DNA of 64,000 nt from assembly GCF_021228235.1 (NCBI RefSeq), contig NZ_JAJQRG010000002.1:124001-188000 (forward strand), written 5' to 3'. Below the pieces are notes generated by a model. It searched no databases and was not told where the DNA came from. It saw only the letters and a program-made list of their open reading frames with translations. Below are positions 1 to 10,472 of the stretch, piece after piece. The position numbers and the translations under genes were made by a program. Within the stretch, counting starts at the first letter, position 1. Each line of letters starts with the position of its first letter. The DNA comes from Pseudophaeobacter flagellatus (lineage in GTDB: Bacteria > Pseudomonadota > Alphaproteobacteria > Rhodobacterales > Rhodobacteraceae).

Positions 1-703
1 CTCGGTGGCCTGTAGCGCCTGCGACGGATCCGGTGCCGAAGGCGGTGTAGAGCCCACCACCTGCCCGACCTGTTCGGGCATGGGTAAAGTGCGCGCCCAG
101 CAGGGATTTTTCACGGTAGAACGCAGCTGCCCGACCTGTTCGGGGCTGGGCCAAATCATCAAGAACCCCTGTAAATCATGCCATGGCCATGGTCGCACCG
201 AAAAGGATCGCTCCCTCTCGGTGAACATCCCGGCGGGCGTGGAAACCGGCACCCGCATTCGCCTGGCTGGCGAAGGCGAAGCTGGCCTGCGCGGTGGCCC
301 CCCAGGTGATCTCTACATTTTTGTCGAGGTCGCACCACATGGTCTGTTTGAACGGGACGGCAACAATCTGTATTGCCGGGTGCCCGTCTCGATGGCCAAA
401 GCGGCCCTGGGCGGTGCCATAGAGGTGCCCACCATCGACGGTGGCCGTGGACGGGTCCAGATCCCCGAAGGCAGCCAGTCCGGGCGCCAGATGCGCCTGC
501 GCAGCAAGGGCATGCCCGCCCTGCGTGGCGGCGGTGTCGGCGATATGTTCATAGAACTGGCGGTGGAAACCCCAGTGAACCTGACCGGTCGGCAAAAAGA
601 CATCCTGCGCGAATTCGAAGACCTCTCGGAGGACAATACCAACCCCGAATCCCGCAGCTTCTTTTCCTCGGTCAAGGGCTTTTGGGACGGCATGAAGGGG
701 TAG
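1..703 (+). CDS. dnaJ: Chaperone protein DnaJ, C-terminal part (cut by window edge)
   Basis: Co-chaperone that delivers clients to DnaK and stimulates its ATPase in the cytoplasm. The frame is open to the left edge, so the J domain and Gly/Phe linker are outside the window. Four zinc-binding CxxCxGxG repeats are visible ([32 protein letters not shown]), followed by the paired beta-sandwich substrate-binding domains and an alphaproteobacterial-type tail ending [14 protein letters not shown]. dnaK normally lies just upstream. Two hairpins follow the stop codon. Identity is certain; only the 5' end is missing. Confidence 0.97.
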   Translation, partial: SVACSACDGSGAEGGVEPTTCPTCSGMGKVRAQQGFFTVERSCPTCSGLGQIIKNPCKSCHGHGRTEKDRSLSVNIPAGVETGTRIRLAGEGEAGLRGGPPGDLYIFVEVAPHGLFERDGNNLYCRVPVSMAKAALGGAIEVPTIDGGRGRVQIPEGSQSGRQMRLRSKGMPALRGGGVGDMFIELAVETPVNLTGRQKDILREFEDLSEDNTNPESRSFFSSVKGFWDGMKG

Positions 704-713
704 GCGGGCATAC

Positions 714-740
714 CTGAAACGCCCCCGTCTGGCGTTTCAG
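714..740 (+). terminator. Perfect 10-bp hairpin behind dnaJ
   Basis: CTGAAACGCC pairs with GGCGTTTCAG around a 7-base loop, 11 bases after the dnaJ stop. No T tract follows directly, so it probably protects the 3' end or assists the stronger terminator that comes next. Confidence 0.6.
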
Positions 741-763
741 CGCTCAATCAAAATGCTACCAAT

Positions 764-792
764 AAAAACGCCCCCTCTGGGGCGTTTTTCTT
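764..792 (+). terminator. Rho-independent terminator of dnaJ
   Basis: AAAAACGCCCC pairs with GGGGCGTTTTT around a CTCT tetraloop and runs into a T-rich tract. The stem is 11 bp and perfect. It lies in the dnaJ-radC gap and should end the dnaK-dnaJ transcript. Confidence 0.9.
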
Positions 793-851
793 TTGCCTCT
801 CCCTCTGTCCGCCTAAGTTGAAAGCCTCTGCACTCGCAAAGGAAAGGGATC

Positions 852-1634
852 ATGGCACAGGGTAAAACACGCGATGCAGCCACCCTGCCACTGTTTCCGA
901 ATGCCCCCCTGTCCGGGGACTGCCCCACCCCAGCCGATGCAGCCCTCCCCACTGGTCGGCTGCCCTCCTACATCAAAGATCACCGCAGTCGGCTGCGGGA
1001 TCGGTTTCGCGACGGCGGTGCTGCCGCCATGCCCGACTACGAACTGCTGGAACTGGTGCTGTTTCGATCGCTACCGCGGCAGGACGTCAAACCGCTGGCG
1101 CATCAGTTGCTGAAACAGTTTGGCGATTTCAGCCGGGTTGTCAGCGCCCGCCCGGAACGGCTGGCCCAGGTCAAAGGTGTCGGCGAGGCCTTGATCACCG
1201 ATCTCAAGGTGCTGGAGGCTGCCGCCCAACGCATGGCCCGCGCCAAGGTGATGCAGCGGCAGGTGATTTCCAGCTGGGACGCGCTGCTGGATTACTGCCA
1301 CACGGTCATGGCACATCGCAGCATCGAGCATTTTCGGGTGCTGTTTCTAGACCGCAAGAACTGCCTGGTTGCCGACGAAGAACAGGCTCGCGGCACCGTC
1401 GATCACGTGCCCGTCTACCCGCGCGAAGTGGCTAAACGGGCGCTTGATCTCAATGCCAGTGCGGTGATTCTGGTGCATAATCACCCCTCGGGCGACCCTT
1501 CGCCCTCGGCCAGTGACATTGACATGACCGAACGGGTCAATCAGGCGCTCTCTCCCTTGGGGATTGTCTTGCACGACCACCTGATCATCGGCAGCGCGGC
1601 TGAGCTCAGCTTTCGCACCGAAGGCCTACTATAA
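852..1634 (+). CDS. radC: RadC family protein (JAB/MPN domain)
   Basis: A 260-residue RadC-type protein. The N-terminal half has a helix-hairpin-helix-like region (LAQVKGVGEALITDLKVLEA). The C-terminal half is a JAMM-type metalloprotease-like domain with the metal-site motif HNHPSGDPSPSASD. Despite its name, a direct DNA repair role is not established; the family is often linked to mobile DNA. The ATG at 852 is preceded by GGAAAGG, a good ribosome site. It stands alone between the dnaJ terminator and a convergent minus-strand gene 31 bases downstream. Confidence 0.93.
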   Translation: MAQGKTRDAATLPLFPNAPLSGDCPTPADAALPTGRLPSYIKDHRSRLRDRFRDGGAAAMPDYELLELVLFRSLPRQDVKPLAHQLLKQFGDFSRVVSARPERLAQVKGVGEALITDLKVLEAAAQRMARAKVMQRQVISSWDALLDYCHTVMAHRSIEHFRVLFLDRKNCLVADEEQARGTVDHVPVYPREVAKRALDLNASAVILVHNHPSGDPSPSASDIDMTERVNQALSPLGIVLHDHLIIGSAAELSFRTEGLL

Positions 1635-1665
1635 TGCCCCCCACAGCAGGGCGCGCCAAATGGCA

Positions 1666-3222
1666 CTAGCGCACCCAGACTTCAACCCGGCGGTTAACCT
1701 GTCGGCCCCAGTCGCTGTCATCGCAGGCCATGGGAAGGGCCTCGCCAAAGCCATCGACCTCTAGATCTACGCGTTCAACCCCGATGGTTTCTGCCGCTTC
1801 CAGAACCGCTCGTTGCACCCCTTTTGCCCGTTTGATTGCAATCGCACGATTGCCAGAGGCTGGGCCTTCGCCATCAGAAAAACCAATGAATTTCAATGTT
1901 TTCCCATCATACAACCCGGTTTCCAACGCCCGGGCCATTTGGGCGATATTGCTGCGTGACTGGGCGTCTGGCCGGGTCGATCCGGCTTCAAAGCGAAACG
2001 AAATACTAAGTCGCTGAAACCCGGAAAGCACCTGCACCAGCCGTTGCAGCTCTGCCAGATCCACCTCTGGGCCTGCGGCAAGGATGGCATTGCTCAGCCG
2101 GTCGCCTTGGGCATTCAGCGAAATCATCTCGGGTGCCTGATCGACAAACCCGGCGCGGCGAATAACGATCTGCGCCCCCGGACCGCGCACATAGCCCAGG
2201 AAATCACGCGCAACCTTGGGCAGGCGGCGCTGTGGCAGATACAAAAACATCGGCGCGGTCAATGGGTAGTCTTCTGTCTTGATCCCCCGGCGATTGGCCC
2301 GCAGGGAAAAGCCACAAGGCCCCGTCAGCGTCAGCATGCGTGCGGTGCCTGTGTCAGAAAAACTTGCCATTCCAATAGCAAAAGGATCGGTGGAAACCCG
2401 CCGTACCAAGTTCTTTTCCCGTTCGTGATAGCGCAGATCCGCCGCCAACTGCCGATCTGCGGCGGCCAAAACCCGGTCTTGAAAGGCCTGGGTCATGCCC
2501 GATCCCGCCACTGGCAAATGCAGCGAAATCGGCGCATCCGGTCCGCCCAGGACCTGCCAGTTATCGATCTCGCCGGAAAACACCGCCGCCAGTTGCGGAA
2601 GGGAAATCCGCGTCACCGGGTTTTCCCGCGAAACCACCGGCACCATGGCATCCAGCGCAACAATCCTGCTGCGGCTGGCCGTGGTCATATCACCAAGCCC
2701 CACCGCACGGGCCCGGGTCTGCTCTCCCGGTCGCATCTCGCGCAGGGCCATGACGATATCGGCCTCCTGCGCAATCAGATCACGAAAGCCATCATCCGTA
2801 GTGCCCACCAGAAAAGAAAATCGCGCCGCTGGGGCACCATTCGAGCGCAGCAAAATATAATCGAAATTACCGCCGGGCAGCGTCTCGCGGCGGGTTTGAT
2901 AGCCATTGCGCAAGGCAAAGCCTTCGATCAATGCCGGCAGCAGAACCTCTGCCATGTTTGCTGAACCCGACAGGGTCACTTCGGCGACAAAATCAGACAG
3001 GCTGGGGCAGCCGGGCCCGTCACAGCTGACACCAGATCCATCCAGGGTCAGCTCTCCAAACTTTGTCTCTACCCGGTAGAATTCACCGTCGAATCCCAAC
3101 AGGTTACCGGTGATTTCAACCACCCCATCCGGCGACGACAGGGTCACATCCTGCGCCTGCGCGAATTTCGGAGAGACAAAGAGGAGCAGTGCGGCGCAAA
3201 CCGCCGCACGAAAATCGAGCAT
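1666..3222 (-). CDS. PstS-like phosphate-binding domain fused to OmpA domain, secreted
   Basis: A 518-residue exported protein. A Sec signal peptide (residues 1-23, ending KFAQA) is followed by a periplasmic PstS/PBP2-like ligand-binding domain (about 80-370) and a C-terminal OmpA peptidoglycan-binding domain (about 400-518, with FIGFSDGEG and NRRVEVWVR). The OmpA part should hold it on peptidoglycan, so it may sense or buffer a small anion rather than feed a permease; no pst genes are nearby. It lies 24 bases downstream of another envelope gene (start 4188), probably in one operon. The ligand is inferred from fold only. Confidence 0.85.
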   Translation of the reverse strand: MLDFRAAVCAALLLFVSPKFAQAQDVTLSSPDGVVEITGNLLGFDGEFYRVETKFGELTLDGSGVSCDGPGCPSLSDFVAEVTLSGSANMAEVLLPALIEGFALRNGYQTRRETLPGGNFDYILLRSNGAPAARFSFLVGTTDDGFRDLIAQEADIVMALREMRPGEQTRARAVGLGDMTTASRSRIVALDAMVPVVSRENPVTRISLPQLAAVFSGEIDNWQVLGGPDAPISLHLPVAGSGMTQAFQDRVLAAADRQLAADLRYHEREKNLVRRVSTDPFAIGMASFSDTGTARMLTLTGPCGFSLRANRRGIKTEDYPLTAPMFLYLPQRRLPKVARDFLGYVRGPGAQIVIRRAGFVDQAPEMISLNAQGDRLSNAILAAGPEVDLAELQRLVQVLSGFQRLSISFRFEAGSTRPDAQSRSNIAQMARALETGLYDGKTLKFIGFSDGEGPASGNRAIAIKRAKGVQRAVLEAAETIGVERVDLEVDGFGEALPMACDDSDWGRQVNRRVEVWVR

Positions 3223-3246
3223 GTGAAATCCTGAAGTAGCCGAGAA

Positions 3247-4188
3247 TTACCTAGAGGCGATTTTCAGGTTTTCTACCAGATTATTCAACACCAGAAAGTC
3301 ACCCGTGGCACTGCAATCTGGCACGGCGAGGGTTAAATCGCGGCTTTGCACCCGCCCATCCGACATGCGCAGGCTTTGGGCGGCAATTTCGCGGCCACAG
3401 TTGATCTCGGTAATTTCGGTCTCGATGCTGATTTCGATATTGCCCGCCGCCTTGGTCTCTTCGCGATCCGCATCTCGGCGAAAGCTGTAGATCTCGGCCA
3501 GGTGCGGCACCAGTTGCGCCGGGTCCCCCAGTTGCAGCAACAGCCCGGCGCCCTGCGCCGGGTCCGCACCATGCCAGACATGGCCCGCTTCGCCATATTG
3601 GGCGCCAAATTCGCGCGCATGGATTTCAAAGCCGCTGTTGCCACGCCATTGCAGTACAACCCGGTCAACGCTGGCCATATCGGGCACCGCCACCTGGACA
3701 ACCCGGCCCGCCGAAGCCAGAGCGGCAGCCGGATCAGAAGCTGACGAGGGCACAACGATAAAGGTTGCGGTGCTGGCCAGCGCAGGGATCACCAGATCCA
3801 ATGCGCCGTCTTCATCCAGCGTTTCTGTAACCATCATGCCTTGGTGGTGCAGCGTAATACGTTCCCCCGGCCGACAGGGAGCAGAAAGCTGTAGCTGCAC
3901 CAGCGCGCCGGGCAGCGCCTTACCCTCGGCCTGGAGCGCACAACCGGCAACCGGAACCGCCCGGGCAGCCCTCTCTGAGGCGGAGATCTGCGGCTTGGCC
4001 GAGGTGAGTGTAATTTTTTCAATTGCAACGGGTTGAGCCAAGGCCGAGTCCTGCGGCAGCTGCGGTTGCGCGGCCTCTGCCTGTTGCATCCGCGGTTGGT
4101 GATCTGCAGAAGGCTGCATCATGAAACCGATTCCCAAAGCACAGGCGACAGTCGCGGCGCTTATCAGAATGACATGTTTATTCAGCAT
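3247..4188 (-). CDS. Membrane-anchored or exported protein of unknown function
   Basis: About 313 residues. An N-terminal hydrophobic segment (residues 3-23, VILISAATVACALGIGFMM) is a signal anchor or uncleaved signal; an Ala/Gln/Pro-rich linker and a soluble domain of about 230 residues follow. Three Cys in the soluble part (VAGC, SAPC, INCGRE) plus VPDCSATGD suggest disulfides in the periplasm. I do not recognise a characterised family. The ATG at 4188 is chosen because GGAGG lies 5 bases upstream; an in-frame ATG at 4206 lacks this. It is the first gene of a two-gene unit with the PstS/OmpA gene and lies behind secA. Confidence 0.7.
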   Translation of the reverse strand: MLNKHVILISAATVACALGIGFMMQPSADHQPRMQQAEAAQPQLPQDSALAQPVAIEKITLTSAKPQISASERAARAVPVAGCALQAEGKALPGALVQLQLSAPCRPGERITLHHQGMMVTETLDEDGALDLVIPALASTATFIVVPSSASDPAAALASAGRVVQVAVPDMASVDRVVLQWRGNSGFEIHAREFGAQYGEAGHVWHGADPAQGAGLLLQLGDPAQLVPHLAEIYSFRRDADREETKAAGNIEISIETEITEINCGREIAAQSLRMSDGRVQSRDLTLAVPDCSATGDFLVLNNLVENLKIASR

Positions 4189-4366
4189 CTTACCCTCCAG
4201 AACCAAGCATCAACATTTACCTTCGGCGCCTTGATTTAAGGCTTCAAAAGAGGCCGGTTTATGACCACTACCTGAAGAGATTCAGGCATTCGCCCGTCAT
4301 TTCCGCCTATAATGCCCCATCGCAAGGGGTGCAGGCGCGGTGACGCCATTGGAAATATGGGTAGCC

Positions 4367-4398
4367 AAAAAGAATTAACCCCAGCCAAGGGCCGGGGT
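4367..4398 (-). terminator. Intrinsic terminator of secA
   Basis: Read on the minus strand, ACCCCGGCC pairs with GGCTGGGGT (one G-T pair) around CTT, followed by TAATTCTTTTT. It lies about 70 bases beyond the secA stop, at the right place to end that transcript. Confidence 0.75.
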
Positions 4399-4468
4399 CA
4401 TTCACGCAGATTTTACGGTTTCCCCAGGCCGCAGCTGCGGTCAGGGCAGGATCATTGCTGGCTGGGGC

Positions 4469-7171
<2,703 letters not shown>

Positions 7172-7349
7172 GTGTTCTCCAACGATCCTCTTATCGGCCT
7201 CTGTATCAGGCAGGCTTGCCCGTCGCGGTCTCAACCCATAAACAACGGGGGAAACGACGGTCCTGCCCTAGGCCTCTTTGGGATGTAAGGGGCAGGAAAA
7301 TAAGTGTCAACGCCGCGCCCCGTTGCGGCCCGGGAATAGGAAGAATTCA

Positions 7350-8201
7350 ATGCGTAAAGGCCTCACTTTTCTGCGTGGTACAGCACTGGGCATATTTTTG
7401 GCCCTGCCCCTGCCTGCATTGGCTGCGCCCCATGCCAATACCGTGATCGCAACCGTCAACGGCGAAGCGATCACCCTGGGTCACATGATCATGGCCCGCG
7501 ACAGCCTGCCCGAGCAGTACAAACAGCTGCCCGATGATGTGTTATACAATGCGATCCTTGATCAGCTGGTACAGCAAACCGCGCTAAAACAGGAACTGCA
7601 CGGAGGCATGCCCCAGTATGTGAAACTGGCCATCGACAACGAAGAGCGCGCCCTGCTGGCCGCCAATGTCATAGACTCCGTGATGGAAACCGCCAGCCAA
7701 GAGGATGACCTGCGCCAGGCCTACGAGGACAAATATTCCGATGGCGATGGCGGCGATGAATTCAACGCCGCGCATATCCTGGTCGAAACCCAGGAAGATG
7801 CGCTGGAAATCAAGACAGAGCTGGACAGCGGCGCCGACTTTTCCACCATGGCCAAGGAACGCTCTATCGGGCCATCCGGGCCAAATGGCGGCGATCTGGG
7901 CTGGTTCACCCGTGGCCGCATGGTCCCCGAATTCGAAGAGGCGGTGCTGGACCTGCGGGCCGGCCAGGTCTCTGCCCCGGTTGAAACCCAGTTCGGCTGG
8001 CACCTGATCCTGCTGAAAGAGCGCCGCAAGACCGCCGCCCCAGCTTTTGAAGAGGTCCGCGAGGCGCTGAGCCAGGAGCTGAAAGATGCCGCCGTCGAGG
8101 CCCGCGTCAGCGATCTGACGGCCGCAGCCGTGATTGAGCGCCCGGAGATCGAAGATTTCGACCCCGAAATCCTGCGCGACCTTAGCCTGGTGAGGAACTG
8201 A
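7350..8201 (+). CDS. Periplasmic parvulin-type peptidyl-prolyl isomerase
   Basis: A 283-residue PpiC/SurA-like foldase. A signal peptide (MRKGLTFLRGTALGIFLALP to ALAA) is followed by a SurA-N-like helical region and a single rotamase domain with AAHILVETQEDA, SIGPSGPNGGDLGWFTRGRMVPEFEEAV and FGWHLILLKERR. It probably assists folding of proteins exported by the neighbouring divergent secA. The ATG at 7350 follows TAGGAAGAATTCA. argJ begins 2 bases after its stop, so the two are co-transcribed. Confidence 0.92.
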   Translation: MRKGLTFLRGTALGIFLALPLPALAAPHANTVIATVNGEAITLGHMIMARDSLPEQYKQLPDDVLYNAILDQLVQQTALKQELHGGMPQYVKLAIDNEERALLAANVIDSVMETASQEDDLRQAYEDKYSDGDGGDEFNAAHILVETQEDALEIKTELDSGADFSTMAKERSIGPSGPNGGDLGWFTRGRMVPEFEEAVLDLRAGQVSAPVETQFGWHLILLKERRKTAAPAFEEVREALSQELKDAAVEARVSDLTAAAVIERPEIEDFDPEILRDLSLVRN

Positions 8202-8203
8202 TC

Positions 8204-9430
8204 ATGGGCGACAGCCTACCCCGCTCTCCACTGGCCCCAGCGGCCTTTCCGGATTTGCCGGTGATCAAGGGCCTGCGCCTCTGCGCGGGCTCTGCTGGCG
8301 TCAAATACCAGAACCGCAACGATGTCATGCTGGCCGTGATGGATCCCGGCACCACCGTCGCCGGCACCTTCACCCGGTCCAAGACCCGATCGGCACCGGT
8401 GCGCGACTGCCAGGGCAAGCTGGGGGGCGACAGCAGTGCCGGCGCTGCCATTCTGGTGAACTCTGGCAATTCCAACGCCTTTACCGGCCATTATGGCCAG
8501 ACCTCGGTGGCGGAAATCACCGCTGCGGTGGCGCAGATTACCGGGCTGCCGTCTGCGCGGGTCTTTACCGCCTCGACCGGGGTGATTGGCGAGCCACTGC
8601 CGCATGACCGCATCATTGCCCAGATTGCGACGTTGAACGATGGGCTGCAGGACACAGCGCTTGAGGCCGCCGCCGAGGCGATCATGACCACCGATACCTT
8701 TGCCAAGGGCGCGTCGGCCAAGGTTACCGTTGAGGGCAAGACCGTCTCTATCGCCGGTATCGCCAAGGGGTCAGGCATGATCGCACCCGATATGGCCACC
8801 ATGCTGGTCTATATCTTTACCGACGCCAAAATCCCGCAAGAACCGCTGCAGGCAGAGCTGAGCCGCCTCTGCGACCGCAGCTTCAACTGCATCACCGTCG
8901 ACAGCGACACCTCTACCTCGGACAGTCTGATGCTCTGTGCGACTGGGGCCTCTGGCGTTGACGTCACCAATCAACCTGAATTTTCCCAAGCACTAGAAGC
9001 TGTTATGCTGGATTTGGCGCATCAGGTTGTGCGCGATGGTGAAGGCGCCTCCAAATTTGTCGAAATCCAGGTCACCGGCGCCATTTCAGACGCAGAGGCC
9101 AAGACCCATGGGCTAGCCATTGCCAATTCACCGCTGGTGAAAACCGCCATCGCCGGCGAAGATCCCAACTGGGGCCGCGTCGTCATGGCCATTGGCAAAT
9201 CTGGTGCAGCAGCGGATCGCGACCTGCTCTCCATCTCTTTTGGCGATGTTCTGGTGGCGGAAAAGGGCTGGGTCAGCCCCAGCTACCGCGAAGAAGACGG
9301 TGCCGCACAGATGCGCCGTGATGAGATCACCATCAAGGTGGATCTTGGACTTGGCGAGGGGCACTGCACCGTCTGGACCTGCGACCTGACCCACCAATAT
9401 ATCACCATCAATGCGGACTATCGCTCATGA
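8204..9430 (+). CDS. argJ: Bifunctional ornithine acetyltransferase / N-acetylglutamate synthase ArgJ
   Basis: A 408-residue arginine biosynthesis enzyme that moves the acetyl group from N-acetylornithine to glutamate. The protein self-cleaves before the nucleophile Thr in DMATMLVYIF (T199), giving alpha and beta chains. KGSGMIAPD before the site and GEDPNWGRVVMAIGKSG in the beta chain are typical. It starts 2 bases after the foldase gene with GAGG inside the preceding stop region, and overlaps mutT by 4 bases (ATGA). Cytoplasmic. Whether it also uses acetyl-CoA cannot be read from the sequence. Confidence 0.97.
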   Translation: MGDSLPRSPLAPAAFPDLPVIKGLRLCAGSAGVKYQNRNDVMLAVMDPGTTVAGTFTRSKTRSAPVRDCQGKLGGDSSAGAAILVNSGNSNAFTGHYGQTSVAEITAAVAQITGLPSARVFTASTGVIGEPLPHDRIIAQIATLNDGLQDTALEAAAEAIMTTDTFAKGASAKVTVEGKTVSIAGIAKGSGMIAPDMATMLVYIFTDAKIPQEPLQAELSRLCDRSFNCITVDSDTSTSDSLMLCATGASGVDVTNQPEFSQALEAVMLDLAHQVVRDGEGASKFVEIQVTGAISDAEAKTHGLAIANSPLVKTAIAGEDPNWGRVVMAIGKSGAAADRDLLSISFGDVLVAEKGWVSPSYREEDGAAQMRRDEITIKVDLGLGEGHCTVWTCDLTHQYITINADYRS

Positions 9431-9825
9431 AGGTGGTTCTGGTATCGGCGGTTGCCTTAATTGATGTAGAGGGGCGTGTTCTGCTGGCACAGCGACCAGA
9501 GGGCAAAGCCATGGCCGGGCTGTGGGAGTTTCCCGGTGGCAAGATCGAACCCGGCGAAACCCCAGAGGCGGCCCTGGTCCGGGAGCTGCAAGAGGAGCTG
9601 GGCATCGACACCTGGTCGTCCTGTCTGGCACCGCTGACCTTTGCCAGCCATAGCTACGATAGCTTCCATCTGTTGATGCCGCTGTTTGCCTGTCGCAAAT
9701 GGAACGGTATTCCCCAGGCCCGCGAAGGGCAGACGCTGAAATGGGTGCGCCCGCAAGAGCTGCGAAACTATCCAATGCCAGCGGCAGATATTCCGCTGAT
9801 CCCCATTCTGCGGGACTGGCTCTGA
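9427..9825 (+). CDS. mutT: (Deoxy)nucleoside triphosphate pyrophosphohydrolase MutT
   Basis: A 132-residue Nudix hydrolase, the usual MutT length. The Nudix box GGKIEPGETPEAALVRELQE continues EELGI. MutT removes 8-oxo-dGTP from the pool and so prevents A to C transversions. The family pattern FPGGKIEPGE and adjacency to argJ (4-base overlap) match the conserved Rhodobacterales arrangement. Last gene of ppiC-argJ-mutT; a stem-loop lies a few bases past the stop. Confidence 0.9.
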   Translation: MKVVLVSAVALIDVEGRVLLAQRPEGKAMAGLWEFPGGKIEPGETPEAALVRELQEELGIDTWSSCLAPLTFASHSYDSFHLLMPLFACRKWNGIPQAREGQTLKWVRPQELRNYPMPAADIPLIPILRDWL

Positions 9826-9829
9826 ACGA

Positions 9830-9857
9830 GGGGTTGCAGCCGACTGGTTGCGGCCCC
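9830..9857 (+). terminator. Stem-loop just after mutT
   Basis: GGGGTTGCAGCC pairs with GGTTGCGGCCCC (three G-T pairs) around GACT, starting 5 bases after the mutT stop. There is no T run (CCTACCCCTTTGCCC follows), so it is a candidate 3'-end structure, not a certain terminator. Confidence 0.4.
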
Positions 9858-10380
9858 CCTACCCCTTTGCCCTGTTCTGACAGATCTGCCTCAGGGCTTG
9901 CCTTGCTTTGTCTGCCCCCCGCGCCACCCCTCAACCCTTCGTGAAAATACCAGGATCGGCAAAAAAAACGGGCAGCGCAAATCGCCGGAAACCTTTTTTA
10001 ACCAATTTGGCAAAATATCGGCATACTCTTAACATGCCCACCAAGACCCAACAGCTTTCCTGGGCAGACCGTAGACAGACAGATGCCCCTCTCCGGGGTT
10101 TTTACAGGGGATCTGCGGTGCAGCCATACAGGCAAAACCTTTCGATGCAGCCCGCTGCGGAGCGCATATAAGGTCCCCAAGGTTCGCCCGCGCTCTACCA
10201 TATTTCAAGACCACCACTCACTCGCAGAACCGGGGCAGCCAATAATGGCTGCCCCAAGCTTGCTCACCGCTCAACACGGCCGCTGGAGTGGGCAAAAACC
10301 TATACACGCCAATGCGCCGCAGCAGCGTTTCCCCCAGCATTAGTAAAAGCCAAACACACCTGCCGCGGCGGTGCACATGC
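9858..10380. other. Long non-coding gap with several hairpins
   Basis: No convincing gene is present. A 45-codon plus-strand frame from the ATG at 10034 has no ribosome site. Structure is prominent: AGATGCCCCT at 10081 can pair with AGGGGATCT at 10106, competing with a small CCCC/GGGG hairpin plus TTTTT at 10086-10103. A perfect 10-bp hairpin lies at 10232-10255. The gap is unusually long for this window. A small RNA gene is possible, but I cannot match it to a known RNA family. Confidence 0.4.
10232..10255. repeat. Perfect 10-bp inverted repeat
   Basis: GGGGCAGCCA and TGGCTGCCCC around ATAA. Neither strand has a T tract after it (AAGCTTGC on plus, GGTTCTGC on minus), so a simple terminator role is doubtful. 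It lies between the unexplained structured region and the infB terminator. Confidence 0.5.
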
Positions 10381-10410
10381 AAAAGCCCCGGCATTTCTGC
10401 CGGGGCTTTT
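10381..10410 (-). terminator. Intrinsic terminator of the rimP-nusA-infB operon
   Basis: AAAAGCCCCGGCA pairs perfectly with TGCCGGGGCTTTT (13 bp) around a 4-base loop, about 60 bases past the infB stop. The A and T flanks make it able to work in both directions. Confidence 0.9.
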
Positions 10411-10472
10411 GATTTAGATCCAGATACTTAGCCCAAACTGGGTTAATCGTAGATCGACATTTCAGGATCAGT

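Noticed and set aside
9908-10171. Small plus-strand ORFs after mutT
   Set aside because: No ribosome binding site, composition unlike neighbours and no recognisable motif.
10120-10200. 6S RNA-like or tRNA-like segment (GCGCTCCGC, AAGGTTCGCCC)
   Set aside because: Short resemblance only; I could not build the 6S closing stem and bubble or a tRNA cloverleaf, so it stays an unexplained structured region.
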